39,046 bases of DNA. It comes from an uncultured Akkermansia sp. GTDB lineage: Bacteria; Verrucomicrobiota; Verrucomicrobiia; Verrucomicrobiales; Akkermansiaceae. The stretch is taken from the NCBI GenBank assembly GCA_947631275.1, contig CANRKR010000016.1, forward strand, positions 1 through 39,046, read 5' to 3'. The position numbers were made by a program, and so were the translations under genes. Shown in pieces: positions 24,332 through 32,789 of the stretch. How positions within the stretch are numbered: position 1 is the stretch's first letter; every line of letters starts with the position of its first letter. The notes beneath the pieces were generated by a model. It did no database searches and was not told where the DNA came from. It was given only the letters and a program-made list of their open reading frames with translations.

Positions 24332-25094
24332 TTCTGGTCAGAGCGGTACCACCTGTGTGGAGGGGGAGTATCGTTTTCACTTTGCTCCAGGCTATTTGAT
24401 GTGTCGCTCGGAGTGCTCTCCTTTCTACTCCTGCCACGCGCAGAATTTCTGTAACAGTTGTAAAGAGATGGATTTCATGCTCTACCACCCCGATAAAAAG
24501 GAACTCTGGCTCATCGAGGTGAAAGATTACCGCTTTAATGCACGCCCGAAGGTGCAAGATCTCGTAGAGAAGCTTTGCCGTAAGGTGAGGGACTGCCTTT
24601 TCCTGCTGCGCACGGCGGCAATCTGTGCGCCGGACGAAGAACCAGCGGAAGGAATATCTCTGCGGGAAATGGCTCAGTTGAGCTTGCAGGCGAAGCACAT
24701 CCGCATCGCGTTTGTCATTGAACTGGGTGATACGGGACTCTATCCGCCGAAAAGTCTGCTGGTGCACATCCGCGACCTGCTTTACCGACAAATTCGATTC
24801 ATCGACCCAGCCATGGTTTGTTTGCCTATTACAGAGTCCGCCGGGGCGGGACCATGGACCATTTCTCCCGCCGGCAACGAGCATTCAGCGCGTATCCGGC
24901 ATCGCATGGAGCAGGCTCGCATTCTCCGTGAGAAAAGGCTTCAGGAGGAGCGCCGTCGCAACCGCGAGAAAAAACGCGAGCAGAAACAGAAGAAAAAGGA
25001 AAGCTCTCTTCCCCTTTGGAAGCAGCGCGCGCTTAATCGCACTGCCAACGAGCGAGGCGGCTCCCATCGTCGCTCCGGAAAGAAAAAGAATTAG
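24321..25094 (+). CDS. Predicted PD-(D/E)XK nuclease partner of the ATPase
   Basis: A 257-residue protein. Residues 50-70 read MDFMLYHPDKKELWLIEVKD, the Asp...Glu-x-Lys signature of PD-(D/E)XK nucleases (Asp51, Glu66, Lys68), with an upstream Glu at 14 or 16. Directly before it is a Cys/His cluster (C28, C32, C38, H39, C44, C47), possibly zinc or Fe-S. The C-terminal third is a strongly basic helix (LREKRLQEERRRNREKKREQ) suited to binding nucleic acid or the partner. The start lies inside the ATPase gene, so the two should be made in a fixed ratio. The nuclease call rests on motif alone. Confidence 0.62.
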   Translation: MRINSGQSGTTCVEGEYRFHFAPGYLMCRSECSPFYSCHAQNFCNSCKEMDFMLYHPDKKELWLIEVKDYRFNARPKVQDLVEKLCRKVRDCLFLLRTAAICAPDEEPAEGISLREMAQLSLQAKHIRIAFVIELGDTGLYPPKSLLVHIRDLLYRQIRFIDPAMVCLPITESAGAGPWTISPAGNEHSARIRHRMEQARILREKRLQEERRRNREKKREQKQKKKESSLPLWKQRALNRTANERGGSHRRSGKKKN

Positions 25095-25924
25095 CGACGC
25101 TTCGTGCTGCCTGTGATGACGCCGCTGCCTCCGCGGTAGATTGGACCGGTCGTGTGGTTAGGTTGTGTGCGTGGGCGGATGCAGCTGGCGAGGTAGAGCA
25201 CGAGGTGATCCATGACAAGTTGATTACCGTCTGCAGTGATGTGCACGCCGTCCCGGTAGCGGATTGTCGCATCCTTTCCGTCTTTCATTAGGGCGGAGAA
25301 GCGGAATCTTCCCCTGTTATCGGCGAGAATTTTGCGAGTATCGACGTAGCCGGCGCGCCGTACCTTGCATGCCCAGGCCATGAGTCGGTTGATTTTGGCG
25401 AGTTGATCGTCCAATTTTTCATCCTCCACGACTGGTGGCCCCATGAAAATCAGGTAGGCATGGTGGTGTCCCACGATATTCATGATCTCGTAGATTTTAC
25501 TGAGGTAGGCGCGTTGCCACGGGCGGGAGCATGGTTCACCCAGCCCGGTCATGCCGAAAATATTCTGTGGATCATTGGTGCCCACCCAGAAGACGACGAT
25601 ATGCGGCTGATCCTTTTCCATGTGCTGCTTGAGCACGAGGGGCCAGTTGTAGAAGTCGGGGCGGGAGAGCCCGGTGGATTTTTTACCGATGGGGATGAGG
25701 GTGAGATCTTCGTAGCCGGCGAGCTCCGTTCGGAGTTGAGGTCCCAGGCTCTCCATGAGGGAGTCTCCCGCCAGCAGCACCTTTGTTGGCGTCGGCAGTT
25801 TCATCCTCCCTCCGGGTTGCAGCCAGGCCCCTCGTTGCATCAGAGGAGACAACGTCGCTGCTTGTGCGGTCATCCCGACTGCCAGAAGGATTGTTGCGCA
25901 GAGTCCGATATATTGCTTCAGCAT
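25091..25924 (-). CDS. SGNH-hydrolase-fold protein (DUF459-like), periplasmic
   Basis: A 277-residue protein with a signal peptide (QYIGLCATILLAVGMTAQAA) and an SGNH domain: nucleophile Ser in LLAGDSLMESLG, block III in FWVGTNDP, and the Asp-x-x-His pair in YRDGVHITADG. It resembles the DUF459 family and, by context, the acetyl-transferring SGNH proteins that accept acyl groups from an MBOAT protein and place them on polysaccharide. It is the last gene of the MBOAT operon, 9 nt after its paralog. Its stop overlaps the nuclease stop on the other strand by 4 nt. Confidence 0.8.
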   Translation of the reverse strand: MLKQYIGLCATILLAVGMTAQAATLSPLMQRGAWLQPGGRMKLPTPTKVLLAGDSLMESLGPQLRTELAGYEDLTLIPIGKKSTGLSRPDFYNWPLVLKQHMEKDQPHIVVFWVGTNDPQNIFGMTGLGEPCSRPWQRAYLSKIYEIMNIVGHHHAYLIFMGPPVVEDEKLDDQLAKINRLMAWACKVRRAGYVDTRKILADNRGRFRFSALMKDGKDATIRYRDGVHITADGNQLVMDHLVLYLASCIRPRTQPNHTTGPIYRGGSGVITGSTKRR

Positions 25925-25933
25925 AGGGTCGTA

Positions 25934-27520
25934 TTATGACACGGGCGGGGGCGCCACGAGCTGTTGTTGGGGTTTTGGCTTTGCCTTTCGTTTTGGCCTG
26001 TCGTAACGACAGGTGTAGATAGCATTGCAACGCCCAATTCCCGCAGCTTCTTCTTCGGAGAGAGCGCATTCAGGATGAGCGCGGTAGAAGGAGATGAGGT
26101 GTTTTTCGAGAATTGGCAGGAGGTGGTCAAGCACTTTGCGATTGCCGGACGGTGCGAGGTGCACAAGATCCTTCCTGCGCAGGCGCACCGTTCTGCCGTT
26201 GTATTCACCGAAAGTCTCGTATTTACCCCATACGCCAGAGAACAGGGGATCCGTCTGCAGATTTTCGATGCCGTTGGCCTCGCAGTACTCGTGCTGTGCG
26301 ACTTGGGTATCACGCAGCAATTTGTTGTAGCGTCCCCCTACGGCAGGCAGTTCAATCCAGATGATGTCCATGTCGGCTTCCCGGGCAATGGAGACAAGTT
26401 CGTCTATTCGGCTCTTGTAGGTCTCGCGCCAGATAGTGGTGCCCGGCTGCACGTATTTGCGGTTTTCTGTACGCATAGGCATACCATCATTGGCGCCGAG
26501 GAAAAAGACGACGAGATTCGGCTTATATTTCGAGACGACTTCTCGCATATGTTCCGGCCAGTTGAAGAAATCCGGTCGGCAGAGACCTGTGGAAAACTTC
26601 GCGCTAATGATGAATTCCAGCCCGCGGCGATTTTGCAGGGCTTTGTGTACCCGCGGCCCCATGTCTTCCATGAGGGAATCTCCCAGTAAAAGTATTCGGC
26701 AATGCATCGGAGGAGCTTGTGCCAACGCTGGTTCTTCTTCTCCCGTTGCTTCAGTCAGAGTTGCCGTTGCCTCGGGTGCAGCCGACGCATCGCTTCCGGG
26801 AATGGGCGCATGACCGTCAGACTGTTGATGCGTTGCTGGGGGATTAAATGAAGGCGCCTCGGCGTGTGTTTCCTTTTCAGGTGCAGGCAAAACTGCTGCT
26901 TGTGCCATGGCAATCATGAGAGCGTGATCTACGCGCTGGCTGAGGATTTGAATCCGTGTCGACACCCCTGTAGTGAGCGCACTCATACTCGCTACAGAAT
27001 CAGGAGCTTCCGGAACTGTTACTGGTTCGGGATTTGCCACGGTGATTTCCAGCACAACCGGTGGTACGGGGGTCGGTGTCGTGTCTACCGCTATTGTGTA
27101 TTCAGCAGGTGCGGGGTCAGTCACTGCAGTTGCCGTGCGTGCCGTTGTCTCCTGAACGGATTCGTTGGCTGAGGCGACGGTGGGGCTCGCGGCGTTTGTG
27201 GTGGGAAAGGTATCCCCAGATTCCTCTGAAAGAGCGTTTTCCATGATAGCTGAATTGGCCGCAAGTTCAGAAGAGAAACGGGCGGTGAGAGAATTCAAGG
27301 TATCGCGTTCGAACCGGTTGAGTTCTTCAGCTCGTGTCGTGTGAGCAGTCCATCGCACTAAGGAGGTCAGCGCGTCTGAAATGGGGAGAGTAGGGGAGGC
27401 GGAAAGTCGCTCCTCAAGCCGATCGGCGTTCACGGTTGCGTTCTGCAACAGGAGCACGCAGGATGCGATGAGAGCACTTGCACAAATCGTCCATGCGTTG
27501 TTGGGAGATAAGATGTTCAT
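25934..27520 (-). CDS. Large SGNH-hydrolase-fold protein (DUF459-like)
   Basis: A 528-residue protein with a signal-anchor (ICASALIASCVLLLQ), a 230-residue Ala/Thr/Pro/Glu-rich linker that could span the cell wall, and a C-terminal SGNH domain: LLLGDSLMEDMGPRV (Ser near residue 278), VVFFLGANDG and KDLVHLAPSGN. It is a paralog of the next gene. The start ATG 27520 comes one nucleotide after the MBOAT stop (TAAaATG), so translation is coupled. It probably transfers acyl groups received from the MBOAT protein to an extracellular glycan. Confidence 0.8.
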   Translation of the reverse strand: MNILSPNNAWTICASALIASCVLLLQNATVNADRLEERLSASPTLPISDALTSLVRWTAHTTRAEELNRFERDTLNSLTARFSSELAANSAIMENALSEESGDTFPTTNAASPTVASANESVQETTARTATAVTDPAPAEYTIAVDTTPTPVPPVVLEITVANPEPVTVPEAPDSVASMSALTTGVSTRIQILSQRVDHALMIAMAQAAVLPAPEKETHAEAPSFNPPATHQQSDGHAPIPGSDASAAPEATATLTEATGEEEPALAQAPPMHCRILLLGDSLMEDMGPRVHKALQNRRGLEFIISAKFSTGLCRPDFFNWPEHMREVVSKYKPNLVVFFLGANDGMPMRTENRKYVQPGTTIWRETYKSRIDELVSIAREADMDIIWIELPAVGGRYNKLLRDTQVAQHEYCEANGIENLQTDPLFSGVWGKYETFGEYNGRTVRLRRKDLVHLAPSGNRKVLDHLLPILEKHLISFYRAHPECALSEEEAAGIGRCNAIYTCRYDRPKRKAKPKPQQQLVAPPPVS

Positions 27521-27521
27521 T

Positions 27522-28943
27522 TTAGAAGCGAAAATAAATGAAGGGCAGGGTGCCATCCGGACCGAGATTCATGATAAACGCCAATGACAGACCGACGACG
27601 ATGGCTTGCAGAGGCCACGGCAGTATGCGAAGCGCGCGACCAATAATCTGGAACAATCCTCTGCCTACGAAGGAAAGAAGAATACCCCACACTGTAGCGA
27701 CTAAAACCAGGAGCGGGAAATCATTACCCTCTGTTGTACCGGCATGCACTCGACAGAGAATAGCGTACGCAGAGTCCAATGAGTCTGCTCGGAAAAATAC
27801 CCAAAGGAAAGCTACGACATGCAGAGTGAGCACCCAGGAGACGATACGATTCGGGATGCGCAACCATAAGGAATTCAGACGAACGCGGCGGGTGACGCGT
27901 TGGAAGGCATGAACTATGGCGAGACCAATACCATGCAGGGCGCCCCAGATGATAAAGGTGAGACTGCTGCCATGCCATGCGCCGCCAATGAGCATGGTGA
28001 TGAAAAGGTTGACGTAGCGGTTGCCGCGTCGGCTTCCGCCCAAGGGGATGTAAAGGTAATCGCGCAGCCAGGTTGAGAGACTAATGTGCCAGCGATGCCA
28101 AAATTCCTGGAGACTTAACGAACGGTAGGGGGCATCAAAATTCTTCGGCAAGTGGAAGCCCATAAGGCGTGCTACACCCATTGCTATGTCTGTGTAACCG
28201 GAGAAATCGCAATAGATCTGGACGGTGTAGGCATAGATACCCACCAGCACGGCTGCTGAGCTGTATTCCTCCGGGTTGGCGAATACAGCATCCACCAAAT
28301 GCATCTGGAGGTAGGTCGCAAGTGCAACTTTCTTGAACAGCCCGCTCAAAATGAGCAGGGCACCCTCGCCGAAGTCTTCTTCGCCGACAATGCTGGTGCG
28401 CAGTTGAGGAAAGAAATTTTCTTCCCGTATGATGGGCCCGCTCATCACTGTGGGGAAGAAGGAGAGAAAGCAGAGGACATCTGTAAAGCTCCTCGGCGCT
28501 AATGCACTCTCGCGATAGTGGTCAATCGTGTACGCCAATCCCTGGAAACAATAGAAAGAGAGTCCGACAGGCATCATCATTTGTGCCAGTGTCGGGTTGA
28601 GTATCCATTCCGCCCTTGCTCCGAATTGTTCCATCGCCCAGTCCACCATCACTCCGTAGTATTTGAAAAAGCCCAGCAGCAGTACGTGCACTACCACCGC
28701 TATGCTCACCAGTGCCAGCCGTGTGTTGCGGCTCCTCTCCTCCATCCATCTCACTGTTCCCCAGTTGATGAGTGCAACGAAGAACAGGAAAGGCAAATAT
28801 CCCACACCCGTCATCCCGTAGAAGACGAGGTTTGCAATTAGTAGAAAAAATTTGTAGACCGTTCGGTTAAGTCCACGAAGCCCCCAGCCGATGCATAGCA
28901 CGGGCAAAAAGAAGAGAACAAAATCGGTTGTAACGAAGTTCAC
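27522..28943 (-). CDS. MBOAT O-acyltransferase (AlgI/DltB type)
   Basis: A 473-residue polytopic membrane protein. The family blocks MMMPVGLSFYCFQGLAYTID, QIYCDFSGYTDIAMG, FWHRWHISLSTWLRDYLYIP and LIGGAWHGSSLTFI are all present, the last with the catalytic His (about residue 325). AlgI-type proteins move acetyl or other acyl groups across the membrane to an SGNH partner. The GTG start at 28943 gives VNFVTTDFVLFFLP, which aligns with the canonical MLFNSYEFLLFFLP start of AlgI. The first ATG, 37 codons upstream, would add a basic hydrophilic leader not found in the family. It heads the three-gene operon. Confidence 0.9.
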   Translation of the reverse strand: MNFVTTDFVLFFLPVLCIGWGLRGLNRTVYKFFLLIANLVFYGMTGVGYLPFLFFVALINWGTVRWMEERSRNTRLALVSIAVVVHVLLLGFFKYYGVMVDWAMEQFGARAEWILNPTLAQMMMPVGLSFYCFQGLAYTIDHYRESALAPRSFTDVLCFLSFFPTVMSGPIIREENFFPQLRTSIVGEEDFGEGALLILSGLFKKVALATYLQMHLVDAVFANPEEYSSAAVLVGIYAYTVQIYCDFSGYTDIAMGVARLMGFHLPKNFDAPYRSLSLQEFWHRWHISLSTWLRDYLYIPLGGSRRGNRYVNLFITMLIGGAWHGSSLTFIIWGALHGIGLAIVHAFQRVTRRVRLNSLWLRIPNRIVSWVLTLHVVAFLWVFFRADSLDSAYAILCRVHAGTTEGNDFPLLVLVATVWGILLSFVGRGLFQIIGRALRILPWPLQAIVVGLSLAFIMNLGPDGTLPFIYFRF

Positions 28944-29054
28944 GAGCGATGTTGAATAAAAATCATCAATGGGATATTTTCTCCGCGCATGGTTTCCTAT
29001 TTCTCGTCTGAAAGAACAATTCGCCCTCCTGTTACAGGGTGTTCTGTGCAGCAT

Positions 29055-29329
29055 TTTCCATCGCTGATATCATCCCTGCAAACAGAAAAGAGCAGGCGGC
29101 AATAATTGCTTTAAAAGTTTGATATAAGTTATTAATAAGATAGTTGACGGCAAGTTTGAACATAGCGAAATACCGCAAACAGGAGGCAGCCTATCACCTC
29201 TAATAAGTCGTCAGCGCGAGCGCAAATCATTGGATTTCGAGCTTCTTTCCTGGGGGAGGGAGAAGAACTCCCTCGCTTGTCCCAAGGAGCCGGAGCTAAG
29301 GACTCCGTCGATAGGGTACACCCCGGCTT
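29055..29329. other. Intergenic stretch between tig and the MBOAT operon
   Basis: No gene is visible. The sequence contains a perfect 7-bp hairpin GAGGGAG-AAGAA-CTCCCTC (29256-29274) downstream of trigger factor without a clear T-tract. AT-rich sequence lies at 29100-29160. Confidence 0.3.
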
Positions 29330-30649
29330 TTACTGCTCGCCGGATGAGGCATCCTTATTCACCACTTTGGCCCGGCGGACGAGGAGCTCCATGACTTTAG
29401 AAGCGAGAAGATTGAGGCGGATGCTCTCAAGGCGTTTCTCCCTTGTCAGCTTTCGGATGTAGCCGCTCAGGTTTTTCTCATGTTTTTGCTCAGCCATGCG
29501 AGAAATCTCCAGTGTCAACTCGCGAGCGCTTACTTCGATTTTCTCTCTGCGAGCGATTTCTTGCAGGGCAAAGAAGACGCGGATGGCACGGATGGCTTCT
29601 TCGCGAGCCTCACTACGCAATTTTTCCATGTCCTTCTCGACATTATAACTTCCGCTTTGGATAGCAGCGAGTACCTTGCGCTGCAGGGTGGCAGAGAGTT
29701 CTGTCTCAATAATCTCCTCCGGAAGGGCAAAGGAGAGCAGAGAAGCAAGGTGATTCGTAATCTGGTCGGATTTGTTACTTTCGTTTTGGTGCTGCTTGTG
29801 TATTTTTAGATTGTTACGCACTTCTTTGCGTATCTCTTCCATATTTTTGCCGGGGAATATTTCCGCAAATAACTCCGCTGATATTTCCGGCACATGCTTC
29901 TCAAGCACCTGTTTCACCGTGCATCGGAACAGTACCTCCTTGCCGCGTAGGTCGCTGATAGGAAACTGTTCGGAAAGCGTTGCTGTGATATCGCGTTGCT
30001 CTCCGGGTGTAGCGCCAATCAACCCTTCACTGAGTTCCGGGACAAAACGATCCTGCAGCGACATGCGGTAGTCTTCTCGACCTTCCATGAAACCAACAGG
30101 TTTGCCACAGTACTCCGCGGTAGGTTTCCCTTCCACTTCAGTTTTGAAATCAATGACTACCTGATCTTCCTCTGTTGCAGCATGCTCCACAGGGTCGTAC
30201 GTTGCAGATGCGTCAGCAAACTGCTTCATGGTGTCTTCCATCTCCTCATCGCTCACCTCCGTACTATCTTCCGTTACCTCAATGCCGATGTACTCCGGCA
30301 ATTCAAAAGGAGGAAGAATCACCGCTTTCGTTGTCAGCTTGCAGGAGCCATCAGATTGCTTGCTATGCTCCACAGGGTGGAAACGCAGTATGAGCAACTC
30401 CGGATTCTGTTTAAACACTTCTTCCCGCAGCTCGCTTTCCATATCTGTTTGCAGCCGTTCCTGCACTTCTTTGGCAAAATGCTTCGCCACGATGGAAACA
30501 GGAGTCTTCCCAGGACGAAACCCCGGCAGACATGCGCTGCGGGTGCATTCTGCCACGATACGATCCCTCATCTTCTTCACCTCTTCCTCAGGTACGTCGG
30601 CCACCACCGTCGCTTCGCATTCGCCCGTTTTTTCTAACTGTATTTGCAT
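29330..30649 (-). CDS. tig: Trigger factor chaperone
   Basis: A 439-residue ribosome-bound chaperone and prolyl isomerase. The ribosome-binding signature GFRPGKTP is at residues 43-50. A PPIase domain follows (about 150-245, including EDQVVIDFKTEVEGKPT), then a helical C-terminal chaperone cradle. Length is typical. It acts at the peptide exit tunnel. It has its own promoter with a 34-nt gap between -10 and ATG, so this gene has a normal leader. The usual clpP-clpX neighbours are not present. Confidence 0.93.
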   Translation of the reverse strand: MQIQLEKTGECEATVVADVPEEEVKKMRDRIVAECTRSACLPGFRPGKTPVSIVAKHFAKEVQERLQTDMESELREEVFKQNPELLILRFHPVEHSKQSDGSCKLTTKAVILPPFELPEYIGIEVTEDSTEVSDEEMEDTMKQFADASATYDPVEHAATEEDQVVIDFKTEVEGKPTAEYCGKPVGFMEGREDYRMSLQDRFVPELSEGLIGATPGEQRDITATLSEQFPISDLRGKEVLFRCTVKQVLEKHVPEISAELFAEIFPGKNMEEIRKEVRNNLKIHKQHQNESNKSDQITNHLASLLSFALPEEIIETELSATLQRKVLAAIQSGSYNVEKDMEKLRSEAREEAIRAIRVFFALQEIARREKIEVSARELTLEISRMAEQKHEKNLSGYIRKLTREKRLESIRLNLLASKVMELLVRRAKVVNKDASSGEQ

Positions 30650-30683
30650 GTTTCTGAAATATTACGTTCCGAAAAGCGCGCGC

Positions 30684-30711
30684 ATTGTACCCTCTTTCCT
30701 TCAAAAAGCAA
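30684..30711 (-). promoter_or_regulatory. Promoter of tig
   Basis: On the minus strand, TTGCTT (30706-30711), 16 nt and TACAAT (30684-30689), with about 34 nt to ATG 30649. Confidence 0.6.
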
Positions 30712-30902
30712 GCCCTTTCTCCGCTTCGCTTTGCTGAACCTTCCCTTTCATCGTGCGGGAAACGAGAGATAGTCACAGTTTTTTTTGATGGAGTAAGAGA
30801 GTGAACCCCAGATATAGTGGGGTAATTTTTCAGAGAGTGCCATATCCAAGGATTACAGAAAAAGAGAGACAAGAGGGAGGAAAACTATTGTAAATTTAAG
30901 GC

Positions 30903-30930
30903 TTGCATAATGTTAGGAAAACCGTATGAT
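30903..30930 (+). promoter_or_regulatory. Promoter of the marR-type gene
   Basis: TTGCAT (30903-30908), 16 nt, TATGAT (30925-30930), then TCCGG and GTG 30936. Confidence 0.55.
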
Positions 30931-30935
30931 TCCGG

Positions 30936-31424
30936 GTGAAAGCTCTCTCACACACCGCAATGAACGCAACCAAACCCAAGCGCACACTCGCTCATGAGGC
31001 GGCGGCGAATCGACTGACGGACTTCATCATGTTCTCTCAGCGCAATCTGATTCTTCGGCTCTCCCCGGAACTCAACCAAGGGAAGATATCGTACCCGCAA
31101 TTTTTTCTGCTGGCGTATCTGGAGGAGGAAGGAAGCCTTTCAATGAGCAGTATTGCTCGTATGATGGGGCATTCTACGGCCGCCGCCACCGGTATGATCG
31201 ACAAATTGGAGACGCTTGGCCATTTGCGGCGTACCAGTGGAGAGGCAGACCGGCGGCGAATCATGGTGCATATCACGGAGCAAGGCAAAATGCTCGTAGC
31301 GCGTATGCGTTCAAATATTGCACGCGATTTAGCGGAATTGATGGCCGAGAAGGATGATGAACGGCTGAGAAAGGTCGGTCGAGATATTTTTGTTGCCTCT
31401 CGCCGTAAATCTTTTACCGTATAG
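30936..31424 (+). CDS. MarR family transcriptional regulator
   Basis: A 162-residue protein with a winged-helix domain of MarR type: ISYPQFFLLAYLEEEGSLSM, SSIARMMGHSTAAATGMIDK as recognition helix region, LETLGHLRRTSGEADRRRIM with the DxR wing, and flanking helices for dimerisation. MarR proteins repress genes for efflux or stress in response to small ligands. The start may be GTG 30936, 5 nt after a TATGAT box, or ATG 30960; neither has a ribosome site. It is followed by pgeF after 40 nt, so it may regulate itself. Confidence 0.87.
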   Translation: MKALSHTAMNATKPKRTLAHEAAANRLTDFIMFSQRNLILRLSPELNQGKISYPQFFLLAYLEEEGSLSMSSIARMMGHSTAAATGMIDKLETLGHLRRTSGEADRRRIMVHITEQGKMLVARMRSNIARDLAELMAEKDDERLRKVGRDIFVASRRKSFTV

Positions 31425-31464
31425 TTCCCCTTCCATTTTTCATAATGCCGGACAAGGTTGCTTC

Positions 31465-32154
31465 ATGAACGACTACTCCCCATCTTATCTTTCCCGCCTC
31501 AATTCGTTTCCGGAAAATTTCGCTCGCTTCATCACCCGCATTCCGGGCGTGGAGGTAAGTTTGGATCGCGAAAGCGTCATCTCCGCACTCACGCCGATGC
31601 ATGAGGATGTGCTGCGGCAGGGGGGGATAGACCCCAAATATCTGCGGCGTGCTCAGCAAGTGCATGGTAATCGCGTGGCTATTGTTGGGGATATCGGTTG
31701 TTCTTTCCCGGTGGAGGGGGTGGATGGTCTGTACTGCGGCGGCGTGGCAGATTGTTGCTTGGGTATTTACGTGGCGGATTGCGCGGCGGTGTGGGTGTAT
31801 GATACCGTGAGTGGCAGTCGAGGCTTGATCCACTCCGGCAAGCGTGGGACGGAGCGGAATATCGTCGGTGAGCTTTTTGCGCGCATGTACAAGGTTCTTG
31901 GGGTACATGCTCGTAATTGCATTGCCGTGATTTCTCCTTGCGTGCGTCCTCCTCACTATGAGGTGGATTTACCTCCCGTTATCTGCAGCCAACTGCAGGA
32001 GGCCGGGGTGCTGCCGGAGAACATCGTAGATAGCGGATTGGACACGTCGGCAGACATCAAGACTTTTTATTCGTACCGGGCAGAAAAAGGATGCACCGGT
32101 CGAATGCTGGCGCTTTTTGGTCGGCGTTCCCCGGCTGCCCAGCAGTCGCAATAG
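31465..32154 (+). CDS. pgeF: Multicopper-oxidase-like purine nucleosidase PgeF (YfiH)
   Basis: A 229-residue protein of the laccase-domain YfiH/PgeF family. The metal site shows as AQQVHGNRV (His), YVADCAAVWV (Cys) and LIHSGKRGTERNIV (His). The usual HAGWRG is HSGKRG here, and ISPCVRPPHYEVD replaces the usual IGPCI..CYEV. Members act on purine nucleosides or remove misbuilt peptidoglycan precursors. ATG 31465 is the first that begins the domain. The next gene starts 22 nt after its stop. Confidence 0.83.
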   Translation: MNDYSPSYLSRLNSFPENFARFITRIPGVEVSLDRESVISALTPMHEDVLRQGGIDPKYLRRAQQVHGNRVAIVGDIGCSFPVEGVDGLYCGGVADCCLGIYVADCAAVWVYDTVSGSRGLIHSGKRGTERNIVGELFARMYKVLGVHARNCIAVISPCVRPPHYEVDLPPVICSQLQEAGVLPENIVDSGLDTSADIKTFYSYRAEKGCTGRMLALFGRRSPAAQQSQ

Positions 32155-32176
32155 GCTTGCCTAACGGGTTCAAGAA

Positions 32177-32764
32177 ATGGAGAAGAGGGATGCAGAAGGT
32201 GAGGGCAAGAGGGAGGTTCGAGCACGGGTTCGTGCGAGACTCAAACAGCTGACTCCTGCGTACATCCGAAAATGCTCTGAGGAGCTCCTGTCCTCCATTG
32301 GAGGAGCTATTCAATCAGCAAAGGAGCCGCTCAACGTGTGTCTTTATGCGCCGATGGAGGAGGAGCTTAACTTCATGTCGCTTGTTTGTTCTTTTCCGCA
32401 GCATCGCTATTATTTCCCTTGTATTGAGGAGAATGAACGACTCGTCTTCTATCGTGTCAAAAATGTGATGGAGGATCTGTGTCATGGGCGGCATCGCTTC
32501 CTCGAGCCGCGCAGGGAGCGGCAGCGACTCGACCCGAGTGATGCCCACCTCGTCCTCGTGCCGGGGCTTGCCTTCACGATGGACGGCGACCGTTTGGGAC
32601 GCGGTGGCGGCTACTACGACCGTTTTCTCAAACTCTGCCCCCGGGCAATGACTCTGGGCGCAGCGATGCAAGAGCAGATACTCCCGTCTGTGCCGGTTGA
32701 AGAGCATGACCAGAAAGTACGGCATGTCCTCGTGCCAGGCAGAGAAATGGCAGTTGTTTGGTGA
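32177..32764 (+). CDS. 5-formyltetrahydrofolate cyclo-ligase
   Basis: A 195-residue enzyme that turns 5-formyl-THF into 5,10-methenyl-THF with ATP. The family block VPGLAFTMDGDRLGRGGGYY, then DRFL, near residues 130-155 is diagnostic. The N-terminal basic helix (REVRARVRARLKQLTP) and MEEELNF are also typical. Length is normal. It is followed after 25 nt by the response regulator gene. No 6S RNA, sometimes found next to ygfA in proteobacteria, was seen. Confidence 0.9.
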   Translation: MEKRDAEGEGKREVRARVRARLKQLTPAYIRKCSEELLSSIGGAIQSAKEPLNVCLYAPMEEELNFMSLVCSFPQHRYYFPCIEENERLVFYRVKNVMEDLCHGRHRFLEPRRERQRLDPSDAHLVLVPGLAFTMDGDRLGRGGGYYDRFLKLCPRAMTLGAAMQEQILPSVPVEEHDQKVRHVLVPGREMAVVW

Positions 32765-32789
32765 GATTCAGGTGAAAGGCTTGCTTTTT

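Noticed and set aside
32100..32180. 6S RNA near the cyclo-ligase gene
   Set aside because: The gap between pgeF and the cyclo-ligase gene is only 22 nt.
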